From Draconibacterium mangrovi_A (lineage in GTDB: Bacteria > Bacteroidota > Bacteroidia > Bacteroidales > Prolixibacteraceae), in contig NZ_JBBIXN010000003.1 of assembly GCF_037646455.1 (NCBI RefSeq), positions 310,001-374,000 of the forward strand: a stretch of 64,000 bases of DNA, given 5' to 3'. The translations under genes and the position numbers were made by a program. Shown here one piece after another: positions 47,201 to 57,350 of the stretch. The number at the start of each line of letters is the position of its first letter. Position 1 is the first letter of the stretch. Under the pieces are notes generated by a model that did no database searches, was not told the origin of the DNA, and saw only the letters and a list, made by a program, of their open reading frames with translations.

Positions 47201-49466
47201 AGGTTATCGCTACCAAATAATCTCTTACTTCTCCATAAGGAAATATTTCACATTGAGATGGACTTCCACCTCTTTTCATGGAAATACGCATACGGGTTGT
47301 AATATTCAAATTCGGTGGAAATGTTATGGAACCAGTTACCATACCGCTTATTGCAGCACTGGCATATGCTAATTCCCCATCATCATCAAAATCCAGATCA
47401 CCATTATAATCGATCCATATTTTCCAGTACTCTTCATATGCATTTCCGCTATATCCGGGGACCAGGTAAATATTTTTACTTGTACCTCCACTCACTTCAA
47501 TCGTGTACACATTGGTCATATCCTGATAACCGGTTGTACCGGTAGATTGGGATCCAATCGGTACTGAGCCCAGTTGTAATGTTTTTATCCATTCTTCAGA
47601 AGCGTTTCCATGTGAAGTACAATAGACTTTTTCAACCGAAACATATCCGGGAACAGTTTTAGTATGCGTTCCCGATGTATTGGTTACTGTCAGACTAATA
47701 TCGTAAATACCAGGCTCATCGTATGTAACTGTAGGATTTCTTTCTGAGGAGCTTGCGGGATATCCTCCTTCAAATGTCCATGACCAGGAAGTTGTATTTT
47801 CGCTGGATAAATCAGTAAAGTCAATACTTTCTCCCTGGATTATTTCTGTTCTGTCTGCTGAAAAATCAGCAACCGGAGGATTATTAAGCGGTAAACAAAA
47901 ACCATACTGATCTAGCGGGCCTAATGTTGGATCAGCATCATTACCGTCAGCCTGGTCTGGCCCTGGGCAATTTGCCGGCTTCGGACCTATTCCCCACCAG
48001 TAGTATCCATCTCCATCAGCATCAGTATATTTAACAGTATAGGGTTGAACAAGGCTTGTAACAGGCGCTTCCAGTGCATGTGTCCATCCAATATTGCTGA
48101 TCGGTGTTTCTACATAAACATATCCTGCATCTCCGGAATAGGATCCCCAGCTGTTTTTAAAGATCCAAACTGTCTTTCCAATCAAAGGATCGTTAGCTTC
48201 AACTGTAATCCAGTACCTCTGCAGGTCTAGGTCTCTGTAGTAAAATACATCTCCTTCTTCAACAACCTTATATCCAACTAGGACCATCGCATGGCTCCAG
48301 TCATAAAGTCCTCCGCTGACCGGGCCTTTTTCAATCAGCATACGTTTAAGATCATCCTCTGTTCTTGGATAAGCAGTAGAACCAAAATCAATCTTTCCTC
48401 CAATTTTAATAAGCTCGGATGGACTTTTTGACTTTTCATTACAGGATAAATCTGCTCCTTCATAAGGGAAAGCTCCTTCGTCAACTATACCTGTATTTGT
48501 AATGTAATTCAGGGCAATACTCGGATATCCTCCTGTGCAACTTCCGGCTCCACTACAGGACAATACGTCCTGTTCTGCTAAGTCCAGTTCAAGAATTTGG
48601 TTATAATAGACATTTACTATAGCCTCGGTTGCCCCGGTTGATGCAAAAGCCCAACAGGATCCACAGGCTCCTTGATTTTTTACTGAAGTGATCCAGTTCT
48701 TCCCGTGCCGGTCTCGCCAGTCCCATTCTCCAACATAAGGACTGGATGATGTTGTAGTGGCTGATTTTAACGTGCCATCAGTCGTAGTGGTTGACGCTGA
48801 ACTACCGGCAGTTATTACCCCGCCTGCATAATATTCAAAACCGGCAGGAAAGGTACTTTGTCCATACAGTTTTTTTCTTTCTCCATAGCTTAGCTGCGAA
48901 ACACTTGTTTCTCCGGCCACCCAGTGTTTACCTTTCTTTTTTAGGTTCTGGTTGATCTTCCGGATCTTTGCCTCGTTCTGACCTTTCTTCTTTTCCTTTT
49001 TTACGCTTGCTACATCGAGACCCGGAGCAACAGCTGTTGCATAAGTGATACCTGTAAGTTCAAGATCGGCATTTTCAAGCTCAATGTATATAGCGTACGG
49101 TTTTATACGATCCAGAATCGCTGTTTCTTCACAAACGTTTTTTATGGAAAAAGAGCTTTCCTCTTCTGCCAGCAGCTGATAACTCTCATAGATCAGGTAC
49201 TCCTCAAAATTACTATCGATTAATACCAGCCGAACCAGGGATTTATCGTCCTTGAGTTCAACATTTGCACTGATATCAAGTCCGTAAATCACATTTCCGT
49301 TTTCATCAAACGGGAAAATTTCAGCAGACTTCGAAAAGGTTTGATCAATTGACATGGATACCGGATTCGTTCCTGCCATTTTGAATTTGTTGTCTGGGGT
49401 TTGTCCATACAACGCACTACCGATAAAAATTAGCATCAGCAATGCCAATAACTCTGATTTTTTCAT
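44223..49466 (-). CDS. giant T9SS papain-like protease with PKD and GEVED domains
   Basis: A 1747-residue secreted protein: signal peptide (LLALLMLIFIGSALYG), an N-terminal region of about 240 residues that may be a propeptide, a C1 (papain) peptidase with Gln-Gly-Ala-Cys-Gly-Ser-Cys (Cys271), His392 (DWSHAMVLVGY) and Asn438 (FKNSWGSY), one PKD, one GEVED, six PKD, one GEVED, one PKD and one GEVED domain, then a T9SS type A tail (LSVYPNPTENNVTLRI to KIIKK). The catalytic triad is intact. PKD and GEVED modules probably bind glycans or proteins. It lacks the promoter, leader and 3' UTR of the other giant genes but ends in a strong terminator. Confidence 0.9.
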   Translation of the reverse strand: MKKSELLALLMLIFIGSALYGQTPDNKFKMAGTNPVSMSIDQTFSKSAEIFPFDENGNVIYGLDISANVELKDDKSLVRLVLIDSNFEEYLIYESYQLLAEEESSFSIKNVCEETAILDRIKPYAIYIELENADLELTGITYATAVAPGLDVASVKKEKKKGQNEAKIRKINQNLKKKGKHWVAGETSVSQLSYGERKKLYGQSTFPAGFEYYAGGVITAGSSASTTTTDGTLKSATTTSSSPYVGEWDWRDRHGKNWITSVKNQGACGSCWAFASTGATEAIVNVYYNQILELDLAEQDVLSCSGAGSCTGGYPSIALNYITNTGIVDEGAFPYEGADLSCNEKSKSPSELIKIGGKIDFGSTAYPRTEDDLKRMLIEKGPVSGGLYDWSHAMVLVGYKVVEEGDVFYYRDLDLQRYWITVEANDPLIGKTVWIFKNSWGSYSGDAGYVYVETPISNIGWTHALEAPVTSLVQPYTVKYTDADGDGYYWWGIGPKPANCPGPDQADGNDADPTLGPLDQYGFCLPLNNPPVADFSADRTEIIQGESIDFTDLSSENTTSWSWTFEGGYPASSSERNPTVTYDEPGIYDISLTVTNTSGTHTKTVPGYVSVEKVYCTSHGNASEEWIKTLQLGSVPIGSQSTGTTGYQDMTNVYTIEVSGGTSKNIYLVPGYSGNAYEEYWKIWIDYNGDLDFDDDGELAYASAAISGMVTGSITFPPNLNITTRMRISMKRGGSPSQCEIFPYGEVRDYLVAITSPLTNAPVANFTADNSIITEGESVSFTDASTNTPTTWSWTFEGGSPATSTAQNPTVTYSTAGTYNVTLTAGNADGSDTKIMTDYIRVNAPVIAPVANFSANQSTITAGESVTFSDLSTNTPTSWSWTFEGGTPSTSTAKNPVVKFNTPGTFNVSLTATNSGGSDTKTATGFITVDRIPTPPVAAFVADVTNIKEGESVSFTDQSTNTPTTWNWTFTGGSPSTSSAQHPTITYNTAGTYAVTLTAANDDGSDTKTIASYITVAEPAPPVVNFTASQTSVTEGTIINFTDLSTNNPDEWYWEFPGGTPGSSNEQDPTIVYNTAGTYNVTLTATNADGTGTLTLNGFIEVTTQPVVTYPPVAAFSYSAQTIDAGESISFTDESTNSPTSWSWTFTGGTPDVSTAQNPTITYNTAGNYGVSLTVTNDDGSDTKSYSGVITVNEPVTPPVADFTADQTLITEGGQVDFTDKSNNSPDTWYWQFEGGEPATSTEANPKVTYRNPNSYKVTLTVSNKGGNDTKTIENYIQVEQAIPEYCIPSPVASEEWITKISIGNTIKTSGSNGGYADFTNTTFTLESGSNYAIELAPGFSSRDKFEYWTVWIDYDQNMDFTDDEKVFTASKSKSAVSGSITIPDNLDLTTRMRVAMGKSDPTACGYIDLGEVEDYTVQIMAPQPLAPVAEFAANLYTINAGESVQFSDISAYTPTSWAWTFAGGNPATSTSQNPTVTYSSAGTYNVTFTATNSYGSDTKTGVITVLAQGEVAYCTPVNLNSTSNYIESVMINNTGYESLTDDGYSFSNVSIDMLPGQSYDITLIPSLTSSRNFWRIWIDFNHDGDFDDADETVLAANNNKGDVISNITIPDYAYGVTRMRVSMKTGKTPAACDDDFEGEVEDYEVSFGGAAPGSSMPGSSADLFAPEDKTFLSVYPNPTENNVTLRISAIGETDSYAVYNSIGAKIMEDFITNTMSTIDLYDQSPGLYIVVVSSQGHQYTEKIIKK

Positions 49467-50043
49467 AACAAAACTCTAGAATTTGATTTAATGGTCTTGT
49501 TTCGTTGTATTCTGATCATTCAAAAACAATCAGCGGGTTTGTCTGTAAAAACAAATGTCCTTAATTAAATTCTACTCACAACTTAATTAATTAATAAACT
49601 AAACTATTTAACTCTCTCAGTCGATAAGAATACTGGGATTGAATCGTCCATGAACTCTTGATCGATTTTATATTACGGGTTCAGGAGACGAATGTAGATG
49701 TTCGTTTTTTTATACACAAGCTATTTTTTTAACACACAACGATTTAGGAATGATCAGGACTGTTTAAAAAGTTGTACAGTATCAGTATTTACTGATAGTT
49801 TGACATTCCAAACAGCCGCTAAAAATATTTTTGCAAATTTTCATAATCGACTGATAAACAGAAGAGTTGTGAACAGTTGCTTTCTTATGTAAAGCCCGGG
49901 AGTAATAAATTTTACTTTCGGGATTTTTAAACTATACGATATCACGGGATCATGAGTTCGAGGATGCAAATGCACAAATCTGACGTTTAAATTGAGATTT
50001 AAAAATATATAATATCAAGCTTTATATGCGGAATTTTCAAAAT
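49467..50043. other. intergenic stretch between divergent genes, little recognised
   Basis: No gene accepted: the 64-codon frame at 49698 reads as low-complexity sequence. AT-rich motifs and a CCCGTAATAT (minus strand, about 49670-49679) are the only possible regulatory marks for the protease gene. Confidence 0.4.
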
Positions 50044-50094
50044 CCATATAGGTAATTTCCCTAATTGACAGATTACATATTTCTTTGTATATTG
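50044..50094 (+). promoter_or_regulatory. promoter and operator candidate of LuxR regulator 2
   Basis: CCATATAGGTAATTTCCC (reverse GGGAAATTACCTATATGG) precedes ATTG (50064-50067); 20 bases later comes TATATTG (50088-50094). This fits the Bacteroidota promoter form and the operator seen at 42491. Confidence 0.6.
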
Positions 50095-50302
50095 TTTTGC
50101 TTGGTTAAATGTATTCATCCTTTCCACAAAACCAACCAGAAGTATGTTCGTCGAATTTGATTGAATAATGCTTAAATAATTAGCTTGGAACAGATAATTT
50201 ATCTTAACGGGGATTATTTAAAGTGTTTGGAATCAATTTGAAAAATTATTATTGTCTGAATATGTTTCAGGCAAGAATATCTAACCTTAAAATACCGCAC
50301 AT

Positions 50303-50938
50303 ATGGGTAAGATAGCCTTACTGGAAAAATTTACACTTTACGGAAAGGGAATAAAAGCAATTCTTCATAACGCTCAAATAAATAACGATATAGTGCAGGC
50401 GAAAAGCATAGAAGAATTAACAATTAAACTCGGGGATGAAGATCCCGATGTGGTTGTTTTTGATATTTGCCATTGCGAAAATTTAGGAATTAAGGCACTT
50501 CGAAAACTTAGAAAAAACTATTCAAAATCTCCTGTTTTATTGCTAGTTAGTCAGGATTGTTCCGAATATTTTGAAGCCTACATTAGGTCTGGTGTGAAGG
50601 GTATTATTTTTGATAATGCAGACGAAAAAAAACTGATAAAAGCGATCTTGAAATTAATGAACGGAGAAGAATTTTTTAGCAAAAAGGTATGGGTTATAAT
50701 CCGGACAACTATTCGTGTCCGGAAAAATGAAAAGCAAAATGATCAGGTTCTTACCAACAGGGAACTGGAAATTATAGTACAGTTTTCAAAAGGCAGGACA
50801 TATAAGGAGATTGCTGCCTATTTGAATATCAGTCCGCGAACAGTAGAGGCTCATAAAAGAAATATCCTGGAGAAGCTGAATATAAAATCTACAGCCGAAA
50901 TGATACGTTACGCATTTCAGCATCATATTTCAGCATAA
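50303..50938 (+). CDS. LuxR-type response regulator 2 with atypical receiver
   Basis: A 211-residue paralogue of the 42721 and 59981 proteins: receiver, then GerE helix-turn-helix (LTNRELEIIVQFSKGRTYKEIA...SPRTVEAHKRNIL, about 150-205). D54 and S83 are kept; the acidic pair is LLEKF (one Glu) and the conserved Lys is Asp104 (GIIFDNA). It is the most divergent of the three. It lies 338 bases upstream of giant gene 3 on the same strand, and that gap carries the giant gene's own promoter, so the regulator may act on its neighbour. The bases TCTAACCTTAAA just before its start recur before regulator 3. Confidence 0.88.
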   Translation: MGKIALLEKFTLYGKGIKAILHNAQINNDIVQAKSIEELTIKLGDEDPDVVVFDICHCENLGIKALRKLRKNYSKSPVLLLVSQDCSEYFEAYIRSGVKGIIFDNADEKKLIKAILKLMNGEEFFSKKVWVIIRTTIRVRKNEKQNDQVLTNRELEIIVQFSKGRTYKEIAAYLNISPRTVEAHKRNILEKLNIKSTAEMIRYAFQHHISA

Positions 50939-51087
50939 AATATTCGTAAAATAATCTTTAACAAAGGCCCTAATCCGGGTATTATTTCTAATCTTCAATC
51001 TACGCAGCGGAAACTTTTACATGTACTTTAATAAACAAGTTTTTACAAAAAAAAAAACGACCTCAAACACGTTACATTCAAATCAGT

Positions 51088-51137
51088 AATTACGTAGTAA
51101 TCCCAATTGACTCCCGGTCGTCTATTTCGTAACTTTT
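51088..51137 (+). promoter_or_regulatory. promoter and operator candidate of giant gene 3
   Basis: AATTACGTAGTAATCCC (reverse GGGATTACTACGTAATT; it also contains the palindrome ATTAC-GTA-GTAAT) precedes ATTG (51106-51109); 20 bases later comes TAACTTTT (51130-51137). Confidence 0.65.
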
Positions 51138-51225
51138 ATTTATAAGAATTGAACTTAAATGTACCATACCCCGGGAATATAATTCAATTATAAAACAGAA
51201 TACCTGTCGGGTGTTTTTTCTGATG

Positions 51226-51276
51226 ATTTGATATAAAAAAAAACTGAAAGCAATTTATATCTAAAACTATCAGATT
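51226..51276 (+). promoter_or_regulatory. conserved 5' leader element of giant gene 3
   Basis: GATGATTTGATAT and TATCAGATT just before the ATG correspond to the leader blocks of giant genes 1 and 4; the bases between are unrelated apart from being AT-rich. Confidence 0.55.
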
Positions 51277-54200
51277 ATGAGAAAAATCTACGTGCCTTTA
51301 CGAACAGCCCGCGTACTGCTATCAGCAGTTTTGACGGGCATTATGCTGTTTACCACCAGCGTTGGCTTTGGACAAACAGTAACTACCGACAAAACCGACT
51401 ATTTCCCAGGTGATGTTGTCTTTATAACAGGCTCAGGGTGGCTGGCCGGTGAAACCGTATTATTGGTTATCGACCACCAGATTTACGACCACCCTAACGA
51501 TACGCTCTATGCTGTTGCCGATGACATTGGCGATATCGATAACCATGAATTTCAAATTGAAGAATGGGATCTGGGTGAAGCATTTCTTCTAACAGCAAAA
51601 GGATTATCCAGTCTGCTGGAAGCGACGACCACTTTCACAGATGGGCAGACGGATATTTACGACATGGATTTCACTGCTGCGGCGCCGTATACCTACGATC
51701 ATGAAACAGGTGGCGGAGCTTTTAACGACCGTACAGTGGGTAAATACGATGATATTGTTGAATCGCTGGAAGGCGGTGATTTTAAATGCGGTGACGTTGT
51801 TACCTATTTAATGCATATCGTAACTGACCCTTTAGAAGATGCTGAATATGCAACCGAAACTATCGAACTTGATTTTTCATTTTTAGCGACCACTACCGGA
51901 CAGCCAGGAATTGGACATGAATATATTAAAGGTGTTGCAATAAATTACAACACAGATTTCGTTGGTACCGCTAACGATGGTGATCCGGATACCGGAATTA
52001 GTGACAATCATGATAGTGAAGCAGAATTAATGACTGATCCGTACTTACTTTCGGCAGATGGAAATAATTTACTTGCCACTATTCAAATAGATAGTCTTAA
52101 TCCAGGCGAGGAAGTTGTTCTACGAATTGATGTAGTTATCGAATGTGTTCCGGGGAGCGATCCTACCGGTAACCTGCAGGCAACACTTGATGCAGCCCAT
52201 GTAATTTGGGGCATTGATTTTAATGGTGTCGAATACGATCTGGATAACGCAATTCCGGGAAGTGGTGCCCAGACAGTACCTTTTAAAAGTATTGGGGATA
52301 TTATCCAGTATGCAAAAATTATTGTTGTAAAAGATGCCGTCCCGGATAATGCGCAGGACTTTCGATTTTCATTTACTAATGGAGTTACAGAATCATTCTC
52401 CTTAGACGATGATGCAGATGCAACATTATCCAATACAAAAGAGTTTGTTGGGCTACTACCAGGTACATATGTGGTAGAAGAGATTGATAAGGCATTACAA
52501 CTACCACCTCTGGACTGGGGACTTACAAACATAACATATGAAGGATATAACATTCATACCGGCCCCATTACTCCGGATGTTACTACGGCAGTAGATGTAG
52601 GTACAGCGACTATTAATATTGACTGGGATCAGGTAATTACCGTTACTTTTACAAATGAGTCAAAGGCTTCCTGTGTGCCGCCTCCTTGTGATATTACCGG
52701 TAATGATCCGGTTTGTCCCGGGGCAACTGAAACATATAGCTACCCATTTGCTGTAGATGGCCTTCTATTTTCATGGAGTATAAGCGGTGCTGCTACAATT
52801 TCGGGAGACACTGATGGCCCATCCGTAGTTGTAGTAGCGGATAAAGTATGTGATCAGACTTTCACTTTAACCGTCAGAGTAACCAGAGACGATGATCCAA
52901 CTTGTTTCACGGATTGTAGTTTGACTGTTACCATCGAAGATCATACTCCGCCGGTAGTCACTCCGCCTACGGATGACCTGACCATGAAATGCTTCGATGC
53001 CGACCTGGTTGCCGCATGGGCAGCCGGAGCTTCAGCAAACGATCTCTGCGACGGAGCTGTTGATGTAGATTTTTCATATATTCCACCAACAAGCAACTGC
53101 AATCAAGAAATTATCGTTTCTTTTTATGCAGAAGATTTCTGCACGAATGGCGCATTAGCAACAAAATCATTTATTGTAAATGACGACGAGCCGCCGGTAC
53201 TCACCGGTTGCCCAGACGGTGTGACTGTAGAATGTGACAATATTCCTAATCCGGCTAACGTAACAGCTACCGACAACTGTGATGCTGATGTTACACTAAC
53301 CTTTACCGAGGCCCGCACTGAAGGAGATTGCGGTCTGATCTTGATCGAGCGTACATGGACTGCTACCGATGCCTGTGGTAACGTGGCAAGTTGCACACAG
53401 TTAATCAAGGTTGAGGACACTACTCCTCCGGTTATTGTTTGTCCGCCTGATGTTACAGTAGAGTGTGACGAAAGCACCGATCCAGATAACACAGGATATG
53501 CAACGGCCACCGATAACTGCGATAACCAAGTGGTAATCACATGGGCTGATGATGAAGCCATTGGATCATGTGGACTGACAAGTATTGAACGTACCTGGAC
53601 AGCCACTGACTGCGACGGCAATGCAGCAAGTTGTATTCAGATTATCACCGTTGTGGATACCAAACCGCCGGTTATCAAATGTCCAGCCGATGCTACGGTT
53701 GAATGCGATGTCGATAATTCACCGACAGCTACCGGATATGCAACAGCTACCGACAACTGCGACAACGACGTGGAAATCACATGGGCTGATGTTACTACCG
53801 ATGGAGACTGCGGACTGGCACTGATCGAACGTACCTGGACTGCAAAAGACTGTGACGGTAATATTTCCACTTGTGTACAGACCATTAAGGTTGTGGACAC
53901 TACGCCACCGGTAATTCTTTGTCCGAAAGATGCTACCGTTGAATGTGACGAAAGCACAGATCCGTCAGCCACAGGGTTTGCTACGGCCACTGACAACTGT
54001 GACAATGAAGTTGAGGTAGCATATAGCGATGAAATCGCTGCAGGAGATTGTCCGCAGGAATCTGTTATTACCCGTACATGGACAGCAACAGACTGTCACG
54101 GTAATTCAGTCTCTTGTGATCAGATAATCACGGTCAGGGATAATGTACCTCCTTCAATCAGTTGCCCGGCTGATGTGGTATTCGATTGTAAAATGGGTGA

Positions 54201-56720
54201 TCCGGGAACCGCAACTGTTTCTGATAACTGTGATGAAAATCCAGCCTTGTCCTATAGCGATGTAGGAAGCCTGGATGACTGTGGATACGGAACCATTACA
54301 AGAACATGGAGAGCTACTGATTGTGCCGGAAACTTCGCCACTTGCGTGCAAACGATCACGGTCAGGGATAATGTACCTCCTTCAATCAGTTGCCCGGCTG
54401 ATGTGGTATTCGATTGTAAAATGGGTGATCCGNNNNNNNNNNNNNNNNNNNNNNNNNNNNNNNNNNNNNNNNNNNNNNNNNNNNNNNNNNNNNNNNNNNN
54501 NNNNNNNNNNNNNNNNNNNNNNNNNNNNNNTCTGATAACTGTGATGAAAATCCAGCCTTGTCCTATAGCGATGTAGGAAGCCTGGATGACTGTGGATACG
54601 GAACCATTTATAGAACATGGACCGCCACTGATTGTGCCGGAAACTTCGCCACCTGCTTGCAAACGATCACGGTCAGGGATAATGTACCTCCTTCAATCAG
54701 TTGCCCGGCTGATGCTACCGTTGAATGCGACCAAAGCACCGACCCGTCAGCCACGGGATTTGCAACCGCTACTGACAACTGTGACAATGAAGTTGAGGTA
54801 GCATATAGCGATGAAATCGCTGCAGGAGATTGTCCGCAGGAATCTGTTATTACACGTACGTGGACCGCAAAAGACTGTGTCGGCAATACATCAACTTGTG
54901 TACAGACAATTAAGGTAGTGGATACTACTCCGCCGGAGTTAACCTGTCCAGGCGATCTGGAAGTTTGCGAGCGACCTGCAGCGTATGCATCTTTTGCTGA
55001 GTTTGAAACAGCTGGAGGTTCTGCAGACGATAATTGTGGAGTTAATACGTCTTCATTTAAATTGTTGAGTGAAACTTGTTCGGATTTACCCGATGTTTTA
55101 ACAGAACCTGCTGTTTATACCAGGGTTTACTATATTGAAGACGAGTGTGGTAACTCTACAACATGTACTCAAAAAATTACCTTGGATTGCAGCAAAATCA
55201 ATCTTGATAAGTTGACTTTTGTTAGAGATCTTCCGGCAGATGACAAATATGACTGGCATTTTGCATTATATGCAGGACCAGAAGGATTTGACACAGATGG
55301 TATTGAGAATACACCGTTGATAGAATTTTCTACTGGCTCTGATGGTATTATCAATTTATTCGATTCTTATGCGTTGAACATCCATGAAACGTATACGGTT
55401 TGCGAAAAAGGTATACCTGCAGGCTGGGGTAATACATGGCAACTTGATACCGATGGAGATGGCATACTTGACGACTATGTAATGACTTATAATCCGAATG
55501 CGGACGATGATCCGCCTGAAGATTTAGGTAACAGATGCTTCGACATTGGTGCCGGTGCCGGTGCTTTTCCGCTTCCGGCTTCAGATTGTGATTTGTATGT
55601 TAACACCTTACTCTTTGAAGTAGTGAATAGCTATCCTGGAGGCGATCCGCGTACTCCTGGATACTGGAAAAACTGGAATACATGTACCGGAGGTGGCCAG
55701 GCTGAAACAGCTGCCTTAAATGGCGGTCCCGAAGCCGGATGGTTTATTCTTGATGATATTCTTACCTATCCTGGAATCGAATGGTGTAGCTTTACCCTGG
55801 GACGCGAAGATTGTGTAATTGCTCAACAAATTCTTGACAACAGGGATATATCTTTAGCTGCTAATAACCATGCAAGCGATCCTGTTTATAACCTGGCAAA
55901 ACATTTACTGGCTTATCAATTAAACCAGGCTGCCGGGGCTCGTATCTGCGATGTAATGATTGATATAGAAATGCAGGCTGAAGGTTTCCTTTGTGAAATT
56001 GGATTTGATGGAACAGGGGACTACTTGAATCAAGCAAGAACCAAGGAGGATAAGGATGCGGCAAGTTATGCTCTTGAACTTGGTAATTATCTTGACCAAT
56101 ACAATAACGGCAGAACATGTGAAGAGTTAGCCGCATTAATTGGAGTTCCGCCGGATCCAGTTCCTATATCTGACCTTATATGCACTACGGATCCAAAAGA
56201 TCCTACGGAATTCAAAGGCACTGATGGCTATGCTGTGGTTTCTGCCGAATTAGGCACACCACCATATACTATCTGCATGGAAGGCGGTGATTGCATTTCT
56301 GGAATTTTGGAGGGTGAACTCGTGACATTCGATAACCTGTCGGCTGGTACATATACTTTCAATGTAGAAGATGCTGATAGAAATACCTGTAGTTGTACTG
56401 CACTACTGTCACAACCGAAAAAGTCAAAATCAGCAGAAATTGAAAATCCGGATCTGGAAGCCAGCAACCTGAAAGTTTACCCAAATCCGTTTACGGATAA
56501 GGTAACCTTTGAATTTGTTTCGGGTGTTGATGCTTACGGTGTACTTGAGCTCTACAACATAACCGGTCAGAGAGTGGCCAGAATACTCGATCGTCCTGTT
56601 GAGGCAGGTGTACTGAATACGATAGATTATGAACCGGAGAATAAAATAAGCGGAGTTTATATCTATCGTTTAGACCTGGATGGAGACATCCAAATAGGCA
56701 GAGTTATTTACAAAGAATAA
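51277..56720 (+). CDS. giant T9SS-exported repeat protein 3 (split by an assembly gap)
   Basis: Signal peptide, then an Ig-like start (DKTDYFPGDVVFITGSGW), a conserved beta-rich region, a prealbumin-like segment (about 345-455), about nine HYR-like repeats with Cys pairs (about 555-1300), a TPGYWKNW domain, an SprB-like repeat and a type A T9SS tail (LKVYPNPF...IGRVIYKE). The frame runs 51277 to the N run at 54433 and resumes in another frame after it. Flanking repeats predict 15 missing bases (or 15 plus multiples of 228) instead of 98 Ns; with 15 the gene is one 1786-residue frame. Function is inferred as surface adhesin or cell-envelope protein. LuxR regulator 2 is directly upstream. Confidence 0.85.
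54433..54530. other. assembly gap (98 Ns) in a repeat
   Basis: The flanks match the preceding 228-base repeat unit. The known bases between equivalent points (54359 and 54670) total 213, so 15 bases would complete a unit and restore the frame. The same run length recurs at 62391, which suggests a placeholder. Confidence 0.85.
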
Positions 56721-56836
56721 TTTGACCCTGATTTTTTATCAAATAGCTAAAGTATACTTACAACATTCTATTTGAGGCGATACTTTAGTGGTGTTCAAGG
56801 AGGCCGGCTGTCAGCGCCGGCCTCCTTCTCTTTTTT
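56721..56836 (+). terminator. structured 3' UTR and terminator of giant gene 3
   Basis: ATTTGA/TCAAAT, then CTAAAGTAT (56747-56755) with ATACTTTAG (56780-56788), then AAGGAGGCCGGC (56797-56808) with GCCGGCCTCCTT (56816-56827) and a T-rich end. The second hairpin is longer here than in genes 1 and 4 but sits in the same place; the third of gene 1 is lost. Confidence 0.8.
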
Positions 56837-57147
56837 GAAATGCGGGAGTAGGCTCATCTAATTTATTTGTTCGGCTGCAGTTGAGCTGGTGACTTCGGCT
56901 CACCTGCTCAATAGTTGTGGAAGTCGATTCCTATTCAGGAACAGATCCCATTTGCCAACGCTTATTCACCAGCTGATCCGTCAGCTGACGGACAGCAGGT
57001 GAACTTCCCGTGCGGCTTACAGCGGTTTTGTATTATACTAAAATAGCTTGACTAAAAAAGCTAACTAATGAAAAAACAGGTACTAACCTTTCCGATAATA
57101 TGGAAGGTTCCAGGTACATAAAGCTTGTCTTATGAAGATGATTGTGG

Positions 57148-57345
57148 TCCTGTTGCATTTTTGGCACTCCCTGTAGGTTTTTGAGTGGCCCTGTACGATT
57201 TTTAATCGTCCTGTTACATTTTTTTTGAATCCTGTTAACTTTTTTGCCGCCCTGTTTAACAGGGAGGCTCAAAAATGAAACAGGGAGGGGTATAAACAAA
57301 CAGGGCGCCCCGTTAGGTTACAGGGCGCCCAAAAATGTAACAGGA
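57148..57345. repeat. inverted array of CCTGT/ACAGG units
   Basis: Five units of about 22 bases of the form CCCTGTtacATTTTT (57149-57250) run toward a centre CCCTGTTTAACAGGG (about 57251-57265), then four or five reversed units of the form AAAAATGtAACAGGG follow to 57345. The whole could fold into a long cruciform or a nested hairpin. It lies just past the end of the minus-strand gene at 57351. Confidence 0.7.
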
Positions 57346-57350
57346 TGCTG

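Noticed and set aside
49698..49892. 64-codon ORF upstream of LuxR regulator 2
   Set aside because: Phe/Asn-rich translation typical of AT-rich spacer, with no support.
54558..56720. Separate gene after the N run
   Set aside because: Its first residues continue a repeat unit of the upstream ORF and the start codon is TTG inside that unit; it is the rest of giant gene 3.
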